Assembly (NCBI GenBank): GCA_014193115.1
Contig: BJHQ01000021.1
Coordinates: 1 to 64,000 of the forward strand
DNA length: 64,000 bases
Direction of reading: 5' to 3'
Source of the DNA: Planctomycetota bacterium
GTDB taxonomy: Bacteria; Planctomycetota; UBA11346
Of this stretch, positions 50,479-62,717 are shown in pieces. Within the stretch, counting starts at the first letter, position 1. Each line of letters starts with the position of its first letter. The notes beneath the pieces were generated by a model. The model made no database searches. It saw only the letters and a list, made by a program, of their open reading frames with translations, and was not told where the DNA came from. Made by a program: the position numbers and the translations under genes.

Positions 50479-52476
50479 TCACTCCTTCCGGCGGGGCCGG
50501 AACCAGAAGATCAGGATCGTACCCAGCACCACCAGGGCCGAGCCGACATATTTCGCACCACGACCGGGATCGGTGGCGGCGGTGAGCTCCGAGATGAACC
50601 GGCCGGTCGGCCGGCCCTGGTCATCAAGCTCGGGCTGGTAGCTGGTCTGGTACAGCGAGACGCCGGCGACTTCCAGCGGCTCGTTCATCGAAATGGTGGT
50701 CGATCGGGTCGGCCCGGTGTTGGGCACCACCGTAACATCGCTGCGGAAGCTGGCCTTTTGCGTTCCACCGGGATCGGTCCCGGCCATGAACTCATCGAGA
50801 CGGATGGAAAAACCATGCTTCTGGCGCAGATCATATTGGGCTCTGCGGTATGAGATCAGCGCTTCGCTGTCGCCCAGGCGCAACGTCGTGCGCTCGCTGG
50901 CATGCGGTCCCCGGGCCAGCCAGGCGCTGGCGACCTGATCGCCGCGTCGGGCCTCGATATGCAACCAGCGTTGGGCCAGCCGATCGGCCGCATCGGGCAG
51001 CATCTGCACCACCGTCGGAGCGGGCTCGGCCTGCGGAATCCAGGTCTCCTCCAAGATCAGCCGCATCGGGCCACCGGTGTTGCCGACCAGGTCGATCAGC
51101 GCGGTTTCCTTCGCCTGGTTGCCGAGCAGATGACTGCTACCCAGGAACCCCTTGCTGCGCGACAGCCAGCGGGTGGTCAGGCGATTGCCAGGGCCGATCA
51201 GCACCTGGGCCAGCATCCCCTGCTTTCCACCGCCTTTCAGCAGTTCCGGGTGCTCGAACAAGAATTCGCACTCGCCAGCCGCTGCGGCCTCCTGGACCAG
51301 CCAGGCAGCGGTGGCGTGGCGCCGCCAGGTGCGCTGCGCGGCTGGACCGCTGCCGATCTCCATTTCAAGGATCGGCAGCAAGGGAGCGTCAGAATCCTCC
51401 AGCAACGAGCCCAGGGTGCGCTCGATCCGCGGATGCAGCACCACCCGGGACCAGCGCAGGGCCAGCTCGTCGGATAGAGCAAACTCCTTGCCCGCGACGA
51501 CGGTGGCGAGATCGACGACATGCCGTTGCCCAGCGCGATAGACCAGCAATCTGCCAGCGGTTCCGCCATCCGGCTTGGCGAAATCCTCAGCCAACGCCTG
51601 GCTGGCAGTGGTGCCCAGGCTGAGATCGAGCAGCCCGCCCACCTGGATATGGCTCTTGTCACCGGTCGCAGTCAACCAGCGGTCTTCGACTGGTTCAGCC
51701 GAATCAGGCGCCGTGGGAATCGCTGCCAGGATCCGGATCCGGACCGCTTGAGTGCCCACATTGCCAGCAGGCGCGGGAGCGAATCCAAGCCCTGTTTCCG
51801 CAGTCAGTGCGACGGCCGTGCAGCGCACGGTGACTCCGCCGGCAGAGAACAACGGCAGATCGACCGGGGTGATACCGGCTGGCGGCAGCGGCCACAGCGG
51901 CCACATCAAATAGCGCGGCAACGACGGCGGACCGGCGAACACCACCGGATCGATCACCACCCCCTCCCGGGCCTCGCCCACCACCAGATCCAGACGATCA
52001 TAGGGCAGTTCGATCAGGTGGGACTCCTTCCCCGGAACACAGACCAGCGAACCATCGAGCCGGCCTGGAGACAGCAGAAACCCGATGATCACCGTAATCA
52101 GTCCGGCATGGACGGTGACGAAGCCGAGGTGCTGCCGCTTCCACGGCCAACGCATCAACGCAGCGGCAGCGACGCAGCCGGCCATGACGATGAAGATCAG
52201 GCCGAACCACGGCGCCTCATAGATAAAAATGCCGGCGGCATGGCGGCCGAAATCGCGCTCGTACCAGGTCGCGGCGACCACCACCGCCAACACCAAGGCG
52301 ATCAACGTCGCCGCCATCTTTACTGAGCCGAGGGCCGCGAGCAGACGGATCGGCCACGGCCGGCCTTTGGCGCGGTCGAGGGAGGAGCGGTAGGTCTCGG
52401 GTTCGGTCACAGGTGGCGCATGCTGCGCCTCGTCCGCAGACAACCAACCCGGATCACCGGGCGGAACTGCCCCCAA
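50479..52476 (-). CDS. resB: Cytochrome c biogenesis protein ResB (CcsB-like)
   Basis: A 665-residue membrane protein of the system-II cytochrome c maturation complex. A charged N-terminus is followed by helices around 45-65, 85-105 and 118-140 (GFVTVHAGLITVIIGFLLS), a large periplasmic domain, and a C-terminal SMNEPLEVAGVSLYQTSYQP segment and final helix, the ResB pattern. ResB works with CcsA to attach heme to apocytochromes, here probably ActA, ActE and the cytochrome c. The start at 52476 lies 9 bp after the dehydrogenase stop on the same strand. Confidence 0.88.
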   Translation of the reverse strand: MGAVPPGDPGWLSADEAQHAPPVTEPETYRSSLDRAKGRPWPIRLLAALGSVKMAATLIALVLAVVVAATWYERDFGRHAAGIFIYEAPWFGLIFIVMAGCVAAAALMRWPWKRQHLGFVTVHAGLITVIIGFLLSPGRLDGSLVCVPGKESHLIELPYDRLDLVVGEAREGVVIDPVVFAGPPSLPRYLMWPLWPLPPAGITPVDLPLFSAGGVTVRCTAVALTAETGLGFAPAPAGNVGTQAVRIRILAAIPTAPDSAEPVEDRWLTATGDKSHIQVGGLLDLSLGTTASQALAEDFAKPDGGTAGRLLVYRAGQRHVVDLATVVAGKEFALSDELALRWSRVVLHPRIERTLGSLLEDSDAPLLPILEMEIGSGPAAQRTWRRHATAAWLVQEAAAAGECEFLFEHPELLKGGGKQGMLAQVLIGPGNRLTTRWLSRSKGFLGSSHLLGNQAKETALIDLVGNTGGPMRLILEETWIPQAEPAPTVVQMLPDAADRLAQRWLHIEARRGDQVASAWLARGPHASERTTLRLGDSEALISYRRAQYDLRQKHGFSIRLDEFMAGTDPGGTQKASFRSDVTVVPNTGPTRSTTISMNEPLEVAGVSLYQTSYQPELDDQGRPTGRFISELTAATDPGRGAKYVGSALVVLGTILIFWFRPRRKE

Positions 52477-52485
52477 TAAGACGGA

Positions 52486-53322
52486 TCAGTCGGACCCGAC
52501 CACGTCGACCAGGGCGCTGAAATCAAGGTCGCCAAATCCCCGAGCCTCGGCTTTGGCGTACGCGGCCTCAACCCCGGCGGTCAACGGCAGGGCCAGGCCA
52601 TGGCTCGCAGCCAAGGCCAAGACCAGGCGGAGATCCTTGTGCATGTGCTTGACCGAAAACTGCGGACTGCGGTCCCGGGCAAGCAGCTTCGGCCGCTTGA
52701 GATCGACCAATCCAGAGCGCGCCACGTTGCGATCCATCGCCTGGAAGAAGGCGTCGGCGTCCAGGCCGGCGCGCTCAGCAGCAGCCAGCCCCTCAGCCAT
52801 CGCCTGGAAGGTCCCGGCGATGCACAGGTTCATGGCCAGCTTCATCGCCATCGCCCGGCCGACTCCGCCAAACGGCAGGCAGGCCTGGGACAACCGGCTG
52901 TGCACCGGCTGGGCCACGGCAAAGGCGCCATCGTCGTCACCGACATAGAAGACATTGTGGCGCGCCTCTGCCGCCGGCTTCGAACCGGTGAAAGGCATGT
53001 CGAGGTAGCGCCGGCCGGCGGCGCGCACCAGCGCGGCGATCTCCAGGACTTCCGCCACTGCGATGGTCGCATGCACGGCGACCACCGCCGTCGGAGCCAA
53101 CCGAGGCAGAATGCGTTCGACGACCTCGCGCACCGCCGGACCATCGGCGACCACGATCAACGCCAGCTCGGCGCCATCGGCCGCCTCGCCGATATCGGCG
53201 GTGAATCCCGGTGCATCCGGCTTGGCCGAACGGTTCCAGGTGGTCAGCTGGTGACCATCGGCAGCGATGTGCCTGGCCCAGATCGAGCCGATGATGCCGA
53301 GACCGAAAAGGGCGATGCGCAT
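52486..53322 (-). CDS. NAD(P)-binding beta-hydroxyacid dehydrogenase
   Basis: A 278-residue member of the 6-phosphogluconate/3-hydroxyisobutyrate dehydrogenase family. The Rossmann start is MRIALFGLGIIGSIWARHIA (GxGxxG at 7-12). The substrate-binding motif appears as YLDMPFTGSKPAAEARH (about 113-129; usually D-A-P-V-S-G), and the catalytic lysine lies in GRAMAMKLAMNLC (about 160-173). The Rossmann start fixes the start at 53322. It sits 58 bp after the PhyH gene and just before resB on the same strand. Substrate unknown; a beta-hydroxyacid is expected. Confidence 0.85.
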   Translation of the reverse strand: MRIALFGLGIIGSIWARHIAADGHQLTTWNRSAKPDAPGFTADIGEAADGAELALIVVADGPAVREVVERILPRLAPTAVVAVHATIAVAEVLEIAALVRAAGRRYLDMPFTGSKPAAEARHNVFYVGDDDGAFAVAQPVHSRLSQACLPFGGVGRAMAMKLAMNLCIAGTFQAMAEGLAAAERAGLDADAFFQAMDRNVARSGLVDLKRPKLLARDRSPQFSVKHMHKDLRLVLALAASHGLALPLTAGVEAAYAKAEARGFGDLDFSALVDVVGSD

Positions 53323-53380
53323 GGCGACAGCCTGATGCCCAGAACCTGCGGACCAGGGGGCGCTGGCCGCATGCTGATGC

Positions 53381-54190
53381 TCACGGCACCCGCATCGCCC
53401 CCGGCCCGAACAGGATCGGAAATGTTTTGTCCTGAGCGTTGCGCTGGCGGGTGGCGGCATCCATCAGGCAAAGGCTCAATGCCCGTCGGGATTGGGCAGT
53501 GGCATTGCGATCGCTGCGATGGAGCAGGAAATTATGGAGCAGCACGGCCTCGCCGGGAGCCAGTTCGAGATATTCGACCCGCTCGGCCGGACAGTGCAGC
53601 CGTTCATGCTCGGCGCTGATCGTGTGGCCGCGTTCTGACAACAGCCCCAGTTTATGGCTGCCAGGAATGACCTGCACGCAGCCGTTGGCGATGGTCGCCG
53701 GATCGATCGCCAACCACAAGGTCAGGATCGGATCGATGGTCAGATTCCAGTTGGTGCCGCCGTCCTGATGCCAAGGAAGCAACGTGCCGCGATTGGCAGG
53801 TTTATTCATGAACATGGTGCGGTAGACGCTGATGTGCGGGCCGACCAGCCGCTGGCACATCGCCCGGATCAGCGGCTGCTGCATGTAAGCCAGGAAAACC
53901 GGATCGATCTCCAGCCCTTCGATCTTGCGATAGGCCAGGGTCGGACCTTTGAAGCCCTTGGTCTGGCCGGGCATTTCTTCGTATTTGCCGCTTTCTGAAT
54001 CGAGCTGCATCATCAATTCGTCGTTGCGGACCTCGCCCAGCATGATCTGGTCGATGCGCTTCTGAAGACCCGTGAGCTGCTCGGTGGTGACGATCCGGCC
54101 CAGGCGGATGAACCCGCGCTGGGCGAATTCGTCGAGCTGGGCTGCGGTCAGGTCGGTGGGGACGAGGTCGGTCTGCAGAGCAGGTTGCAT
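53381..54190 (-). CDS. Phytanoyl-CoA dioxygenase (PhyH) family protein
   Basis: A 269-residue Fe(II)/2-oxoglutarate oxygenase. The iron ligands are clear: H141-x-D143 in LLPWHQDGGTNWN and H224 in NFLLHRSDRN, with arginine 235-236 placed for 2-oxoglutarate. The N-terminus (LDEFAQRGFIRLGRIVTTEQL) is the usual PhyH opening. Such enzymes hydroxylate many small molecules; the substrate is unknown. The start at 54190 drops a low-complexity extension. Divergent from an AraC-type regulator across 256 bp that contain an inverted-repeat element. Confidence 0.87.
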   Translation of the reverse strand: MQPALQTDLVPTDLTAAQLDEFAQRGFIRLGRIVTTEQLTGLQKRIDQIMLGEVRNDELMMQLDSESGKYEEMPGQTKGFKGPTLAYRKIEGLEIDPVFLAYMQQPLIRAMCQRLVGPHISVYRTMFMNKPANRGTLLPWHQDGGTNWNLTIDPILTLWLAIDPATIANGCVQVIPGSHKLGLLSERGHTISAEHERLHCPAERVEYLELAPGEAVLLHNFLLHRSDRNATAQSRRALSLCLMDAATRQRNAQDKTFPILFGPGAMRVP

Positions 54191-54292
54191 GGTTGAATCG
54201 TGCCCGCGCGAACTCGGTCCGCTTCCGGGTTCCGGCAGTTGCACGGTTCGTTTTTCGGACACAATCCTCCGATCCTGGATAGCGCAGTTGGG

Positions 54293-54390
54293 GAACCGCC
54301 AAGGCGAAGGTTGGACGGAGATCCAACCGCACCCGGCCAAAGAAGCCTTTCTCAAGGTCTTTCTTTGACGTTCTATCGCCTTGTCGGTTC
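54293..54390. repeat. Inverted-repeat element between PhyH and AraC genes
   Basis: GAACCGCCAAGGCGA (54293-54307) and TCGCCTTGTCGGTTC (54376-54390) are inverted 15-bp ends with one mismatch, around a 68-bp core that has its own stems (GGTTGGA/TCCAACC and CAAAGAA/TTCTTTG). It looks like a non-coding folded element, similar at its left end to the one at 25779. No promoter could be separated from it. Confidence 0.6.
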
Positions 54391-54446
54391 ACCCGCCTGT
54401 ATTGAGGTTGATCAAATCGATGCCAGCCCAGTCGTCAGGAAACGCC

Positions 54447-55208
54447 ATGGAAACCTCGCGCATCCCACCAGGTCTGGTTGGCTGGGGCCGCAAGCACCAG
54501 CCGCACCGCTACCGCAACGACGTCCTCGATTACCAGCAGCACTGCGTCTTCTTCATCACCGAAGGCACCCTGCGTGCGCAATGGCCGGCACGTCCCAACG
54601 AGCCGTGGACCACCGCCTGGATCCGGCCGCGCCAGGCGATCCATCTGCCCCCGGGTTCGACCTTCACCCTGAGCACCCCGACCGGACCGTATCAGGGCCA
54701 TTTCATAGAATTGATTCCCGATCGTAAACTGACCACGCCGGTGGTCAGCATCTTCGCCTGGGAACAGCCGGTGGCCACGACCATCGCCGAAATCGAACTG
54801 GAATACGCCCGGCTCGGCGGCGAAGTCCTGCTGCCCCTGCTCCACGATCTGCTCCACCGTCAGGCCCGCCGCCAACTGGTCAGCAACGCCGGCGACCATC
54901 CCGAGGCCGTCGGCCGGATCGACGCGCTGCTCCGCGCCCATGTCTATGCACAAGCGTCGCTGACCACGATCCTCGGCGACGACGCCGCCCAGCGCCGGGC
55001 CAGAAGGATCTACAAAGCCGCCCGCGGCTGCTCACCCAAGCGCGCCCTGCTCGACCTCAAACTGGCCGAGGCTGAGCGCCTGCTGACCACCACCCGGCTC
55101 AGCATCACGACCATCGCCCTCGACCTCGGATTCCCGAGCCTCCAGCATTTCACCACCCAATTCCGCCGCCTGCGCGGCACCAGCCCGTCAGCGCTGCGTA
55201 ATCCCTGA
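54447..55208 (+). CDS. AraC-family transcriptional regulator 1
   Basis: A 253-residue regulator with an N-terminal cupin-like sensing part (YQQHCVFFITEGTLRAQWP, PPGSTFTLSTP) and a C-terminal AraC double helix-turn-helix (about 160-253): IYKAARGCSPKRALLDLKLA, then LLTTTRLSITTIALDLGF and HFTTQFRRLRGTSPSALR, the AraC signature. AGGAA lies 7 nt before the ATG at 54447; two upstream ATGs in frame (54381, 54420) are less likely. Divergent from the PhyH gene, which it may control; convergent with the second AraC gene, 3 bp away. Confidence 0.85.
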   Translation: METSRIPPGLVGWGRKHQPHRYRNDVLDYQQHCVFFITEGTLRAQWPARPNEPWTTAWIRPRQAIHLPPGSTFTLSTPTGPYQGHFIELIPDRKLTTPVVSIFAWEQPVATTIAEIELEYARLGGEVLLPLLHDLLHRQARRQLVSNAGDHPEAVGRIDALLRAHVYAQASLTTILGDDAAQRRARRIYKAARGCSPKRALLDLKLAEAERLLTTTRLSITTIALDLGFPSLQHFTTQFRRLRGTSPSALRNP

Positions 55209-55211
55209 TCG

Positions 55212-56159
55212 TTACGGGCCACCGGACTGTGACCGCCAGCGGGCCGGGGCGATGCCGTGGGCGGCGCGGAACACCCGGTAGAAATGTCCGAGATCGCTGT
55301 ATCCAGCGCTGAGCGCAGCATCGAGCACCGGCGAACCGGCGCGCAGCAGCCGCTCGGCGTGGGCCAGGCGCAACCGATGCAGCCGGACCTTCACCGTCGT
55401 ACCGGTCAGGCGGCGCACCTGCCCGGAGAAGGTCCGCTCTGGAACGCCGGCGCGCTTCGCCAGTTCGGCGGACGAGACAGGCAGATGCCAATGCTCATCG
55501 AGCCAGGCAAGGGCCCGCACCACGCCGATCATGCGTGATTCGCCAGTTCGATGTTCGGTCAATCGATCAGAGCACTCCAGGCGGACCAGGGCGCGCAGCA
55601 GCACCACCAGGAGCTGGATCCACAGTGCGCGAAGCGCCGCCACCTGCCCCGGTCGCGATTCGGTCTGTTCAAACAGCAGTTGGCGCAGCACCCGCTCGGC
55701 ACCGCCGTCTTCGACCGCGCGGGGCACACTGGGCCGCAGATGGCGCAGCAGCTCTTTGATCAAGCCGGCTTCGGGTGCATCCGGCTGGGGATCGACTGCG
55801 CAGACCCCGAGCAAGCGCATCGGCTGGCCTGACTCATCGACCAGGCGATGGCGAGTTCCGGCCGGTACCCACAGCGCATCGCCAGCGACCAACGCGGAAG
55901 CAGAAGGGGATCCATCGCTGTTCGCCCGGGTGATGAGCTGGCCCATTCCGGTACAGACCAGCACCAGCTTGCTGAACGGATGTTCCATCTCTGGCATGGC
56001 GAAATCGGCAGCGTGGCGGCTGGCGAAAGCGACCAGGCCTGCTTCGCCCAGCCGCACCGTGACCGAATGCCGTCGCGATGGGCCGAACCAGCCGCCTGCC
56101 GGCATAGCCAAGCCGGCGGATCCGGATTGGCCAAGTCCACCAGCTGTGGTTCCCAGCAT
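55212..56159 (-). CDS. AraC-family transcriptional regulator 2
   Basis: A 315-residue regulator. The N-terminal half is a cupin sensor domain (AMPEMEHPFSKLVLVCTGMG, WVPAGTRHRLVDESG), and the C-terminal 100 residues are the AraC DNA-binding domain: SSAELAKRAGVPERTFSGQV and SAGYSDLGHFYRVFRAAHGI (about 283-302). The start is at 56159 (MLGTTAGGLG), only 8 bp from the ATG of the divergent Rieske oxygenase gene; M19 at 56105 is an alternative. It most likely regulates that oxygenase and itself. Confidence 0.85.
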   Translation of the reverse strand: MLGTTAGGLGQSGSAGLAMPAGGWFGPSRRHSVTVRLGEAGLVAFASRHAADFAMPEMEHPFSKLVLVCTGMGQLITRANSDGSPSASALVAGDALWVPAGTRHRLVDESGQPMRLLGVCAVDPQPDAPEAGLIKELLRHLRPSVPRAVEDGGAERVLRQLLFEQTESRPGQVAALRALWIQLLVVLLRALVRLECSDRLTEHRTGESRMIGVVRALAWLDEHWHLPVSSAELAKRAGVPERTFSGQVRRLTGTTVKVRLHRLRLAHAERLLRAGSPVLDAALSAGYSDLGHFYRVFRAAHGIAPARWRSQSGGP

Positions 56160-56167
56160 CAAGGACC

Positions 56168-57181
56168 ATGGATACCTCTTCTGCCGACGATCTGGTCTTC
56201 TCCCGCCTCCGGTCGACTTGGCAGCCCGTGGCGCTGGCTCGGGCTCTCGGTCCGGGACAGGTGCGCGCATGCCGGCTCCTGGATCACGATCTGGTGGTGG
56301 CCCAGCTCGAAGACGGACCAGCAGCCTGGGCCGATGGCTGCCCGCACCGCGGCGCGCGATTCGGCCTCGGCTGGTCGGTTGGCGGAACGCTGGTCTGTCC
56401 TTACCACGGTTGGGCCTTCGACCGCGCCGGTCAATGCCGATCCATCCCCAGCCAGGGTGGGACCTGCCCGGCAGCGAACGGGGTGCGGATCGCATCCTAT
56501 CCCTGCGTCGAACGCTATGGCTTCATCTGGGTGCTGCTCGCCGGCCCGGCGATCGCCGGCATCCCTTCCATTCCCGAATTCTCCGATCCCGCCTGGACCT
56601 ATGTCGTGGCGGAACCGACCCCGTTCGCCACCGGTTTCCGCCGCGAAGTCGAGAACTACCTGGACATGAGCCATTTCGCCTTCGCCCACCGCGAGACCCT
56701 GGGCCTGGCCGCAGCCACCGTCATCGACCGCTACCAGGTCGAGAGCATGCCCGATGGCGTGCGCATGGATGCGGAGTTCCCGGCTCTGGCCGATGGCGAC
56801 CGCCCGCCCTCGAAACTGCAGCAGGCCCACCATCGCATCCAGCGCGCATGGTGGCCGAATGTCACGACCATCCGCCAAATCTTTCCAGACGGCGATCAAC
56901 GGGTGCTGGTCCACATCCCAGCTCCCATTTCAGCCACCTCCTGCATCGTGTATTGGTCGATCGCGATCTCCCCCGGATTTCGCGGACCCGCGCCGGCCGA
57001 CCAACTCGCCTTCGCTGTCCGTGTGTTGGAGGAAGACCGCAGGATGTGCGAGAACCAGCGGCCGCTGGAAGTCCCCTTGATCGGCGAATCAGCCCGCTAT
57101 GTCTCCGCCGACCGCTTCCCCCTGGCCTGGCGCCAGGGTTTCGCGGCCTGGATCCGGACAGAGGCGGGCGCGAACCGCTGA
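56168..57181 (+). CDS. Rieske-type ring-hydroxylating oxygenase alpha subunit
   Basis: A 337-residue monooxygenase/dioxygenase alpha chain. The Rieske [2Fe-2S] site is C58-x-H60 (GCPHRGARFG) and C77-x2-H80 (LVCPYHGW). The mononuclear iron site lies in VENYLDMSHFAFAH (D166, H169, H174), the last Asp being further on. About 330 residues is the size of the VanA/phthalate type. It needs a reductase, none of which is nearby. The start codon is 8 bp from that of the divergent AraC gene and lies close behind AAGGA. Substrate unknown; lignin-like aromatics are possible, nothing more. Confidence 0.87.
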   Translation: MDTSSADDLVFSRLRSTWQPVALARALGPGQVRACRLLDHDLVVAQLEDGPAAWADGCPHRGARFGLGWSVGGTLVCPYHGWAFDRAGQCRSIPSQGGTCPAANGVRIASYPCVERYGFIWVLLAGPAIAGIPSIPEFSDPAWTYVVAEPTPFATGFRREVENYLDMSHFAFAHRETLGLAAATVIDRYQVESMPDGVRMDAEFPALADGDRPPSKLQQAHHRIQRAWWPNVTTIRQIFPDGDQRVLVHIPAPISATSCIVYWSIAISPGFRGPAPADQLAFAVRVLEEDRRMCENQRPLEVPLIGESARYVSADRFPLAWRQGFAAWIRTEAGANR

Positions 57182-57328
57182 CGGTTGCCGGAGCGACCTG
57201 GCCGCACGGAGTGCGCCGTTCTGGGCCAAGTGCGGAGTCCGACCTTCTGCCGGCATTGTGCCGTCAAGGGTCGTTCCTACCGTCCGCATCCCCGCTTTTC
57301 CCCGCGGCGGAAAGCCTCCGGAGTCCCT

Positions 57329-60439
<3,111 letters not shown>

Positions 60440-60531
60440 GGCTCTCAGAGCTCGCGCAAGCGACTGACATTCCCGGTGATCGCTGACGATCGCTGATGGC
60501 GGCCAGGGTTCGCCGTCCTACCGTCGCGCCC

Positions 60532-62697
60532 ATGCGCACCCCTGGCAGCGGCGGCGGACTGGCCGCGATCCTGTACACGTTTTCAGCGGCAGCGAAGGTC
60601 GGTCCGCTACGCGTGTGGCGCTCGCTGCGTTCACGCAATGCGTGCAAGACCTGCGCCTTGGGAATGGGCGGCCAGCGCGGCGGGATGGTCAATGAAGCCG
60701 GGCATTTCCCTGAGTTCTGCAAGAAATCCGTCCAGGCCATCGCCAGCGACCTGCGCCAGCCGCTGCATGCCGGGCGGTTGTCGGAACTGCCGCTGAGCCG
60801 ATTGGCGGCGATGAGCCCGCGGGAACTCGAAGCCCTAGGCCGGCTGGTCACGCCGATGGTTCTGCGGCCGGGCGATGACCGTTACCGCGCCGCGACCTGG
60901 GACGAAGCGATCGCCGGCACTGCTGCGGCCTTCAAGGCAGCCGGGCCGGAGCGCTCCTTTTTCTACGTCAGCGGCAGGTCCTCCAACGAAGCTGGATTCC
61001 TGCTTTCGGTGATGGCCCGGGCCTTCGGCACCAACCACGTCAACAATTGCAGTTATTACTGCCACAACGCTTCGGCGGCAGGACTGACTGCGGTGCTCGG
61101 CGGATCGGCCGGGACGATCGCGTTGGAGGATCTCGACCGCACCGATCTGCTGGTGCTGATCGGCGCCAACCCGGCATCGAACCATCCGCGCTTCATGAAA
61201 AACCTGGTCGAACTGCGCCGGCGCGGCGGCCGGGTGGTGGTGGTCAATCCGATCCGTGAAGTCGGTTTGCAGCGTTTCCGTGTGCCCAGCGATTGGCGCA
61301 GCCTGCTGTTCGGCTCGAAGATCGCCGACCTGTACGTGCAGCCCCATGCCGGCGGCGACGCCGCGCTGGCCATCGCCCTCACCCAGGCGGTGGTCCGTCG
61401 CGGCGGCGCCGACCGCGCCTATCTCGATCAGCACACCACCGGCAGCGAAGCGGTCCTCGCTGACCTTGAGCGCCACGATCCTGCCGCGTTGGCCCAGTCC
61501 GCGGGCGTCGCCACTGCCGAGATCGAACAGCTCGCCGATTGGCTCTGCCGATCGAAAGCCACGGTGTTCGCCTGGGCGATGGGCGTGACCCACCACCGCT
61601 CCGGCACCGACGCAGTGAAGGCCATCGCCCAATTGGCGCTGATCCGCGGCATGGTCGGCCGGCCCGGTGGCGGCCTGCTGCCGCTGCGCGGCCACAGCAA
61701 CATCCAGGGCCTGGGCACCGTCGGAGTGACGCCCAAGCTGAAGGAATCGATCGCGAAAAAGATTGCGGAAAACCTCGGCATCACGATTCCTGCCACACCG
61801 GGCATGGACACCTTGCAGTCGCTCACCGCAGCCGCTGACGGTCGGATCGATGCGGCGCTGTGCCTGGGTGGCAACCTGGCCGGAGCCAGTCCCGAGCCGG
61901 ACTGGGCCGGTGGCGCCCTCGGCCGGATTCCCGTGGTGACCTATCTGAGCACCGCGCTCAACACCGGGCACGTCATCGGACGCGGTCAGACCACCTGGAT
62001 CCTGCCGGTATCAGCCCGGGACGAAGAAACCCAATCGACCACCCAGGAATCGATGTTCAGCTATATCCGGCTGAGTGACGGCGGGGTCGCCGGTCCGGCC
62101 GGACCGCGGGCGGAAAGTGCGGTGCTGGCCGACCTGGCGGAGCGGCTGCTCGGCCGCAGTCCGATCGACTGGTCAGCGTGGGCCGATCACCAGCGCATCC
62201 GCCAGGCCATCGCCGCCGCCATCCCCGGACTGGAAGGTCTGGCGACCATCGGCAGCGACAAGCGCGAGTTCCACATCACCGGCAGGCGCAATCTCGACGG
62301 CCGTTTCGCCACGTCTGACGGAAAGGCCCATCTGGCGCCGATTCCGCTGCCCGCCGCGCCGGCCGCCGGCGAACTGCGCCTGACCACGATCCGCAGCGAA
62401 GGCCAGTACAACAGCGTCGTCTATGAGGATCACGACCGCTACCGCGGCACCGAACGCCGCGATGTGGTGCTGATGGCGGCGGACGATCTGGCGCGGCTGA
62501 AACTGAGCGAAGACCAGCCGGTGCAGATCCGGTCAAGTGTCGGCACGATGACCGTCCGCGCCCGCCGCGCCGCGATCCGGGCCGGGACCTGCGCCATGTA
62601 TTATCCGGAAGCCAACGTCCTGGTGCCGCGGACGGCCGATCCGGCCTCGGGTACGCCGGCATTCAAGTCGGTGGCGGTGACGGTGGTCGGCGCCTGA
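60532..62697 (+). CDS. FdhA-like molybdopterin oxidoreductase (TIGR01701 group)
   Basis: A 721-residue molybdopterin oxidoreductase. The N-terminus has a cluster motif C38-K-T-C41 with C63 (FCKKSVQ), then the family signature NNCSYYCHNASAAG (about 168-181), VLIGANPASNHPRFM (about 219-233) and RGMVGRPGGGLLPLRGHSNI (about 372-391), ending with an MPT-binding domain. It resembles E. coli YdeP/FdhA-like proteins (TIGR01701), whose substrate is uncertain. No FdhD gene was seen. The start at MRTPGSGGGL is preferred over 60496. Follows secA by 92 bp on the same strand, with no shared role implied. Confidence 0.85.
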   Translation: MRTPGSGGGLAAILYTFSAAAKVGPLRVWRSLRSRNACKTCALGMGGQRGGMVNEAGHFPEFCKKSVQAIASDLRQPLHAGRLSELPLSRLAAMSPRELEALGRLVTPMVLRPGDDRYRAATWDEAIAGTAAAFKAAGPERSFFYVSGRSSNEAGFLLSVMARAFGTNHVNNCSYYCHNASAAGLTAVLGGSAGTIALEDLDRTDLLVLIGANPASNHPRFMKNLVELRRRGGRVVVVNPIREVGLQRFRVPSDWRSLLFGSKIADLYVQPHAGGDAALAIALTQAVVRRGGADRAYLDQHTTGSEAVLADLERHDPAALAQSAGVATAEIEQLADWLCRSKATVFAWAMGVTHHRSGTDAVKAIAQLALIRGMVGRPGGGLLPLRGHSNIQGLGTVGVTPKLKESIAKKIAENLGITIPATPGMDTLQSLTAAADGRIDAALCLGGNLAGASPEPDWAGGALGRIPVVTYLSTALNTGHVIGRGQTTWILPVSARDEETQSTTQESMFSYIRLSDGGVAGPAGPRAESAVLADLAERLLGRSPIDWSAWADHQRIRQAIAAAIPGLEGLATIGSDKREFHITGRRNLDGRFATSDGKAHLAPIPLPAAPAAGELRLTTIRSEGQYNSVVYEDHDRYRGTERRDVVLMAADDLARLKLSEDQPVQIRSSVGTMTVRARRAAIRAGTCAMYYPEANVLVPRTADPASGTPAFKSVAVTVVGA

Positions 62698-62717
62698 CCA
62701 GACCCGACCAGAGCCGA

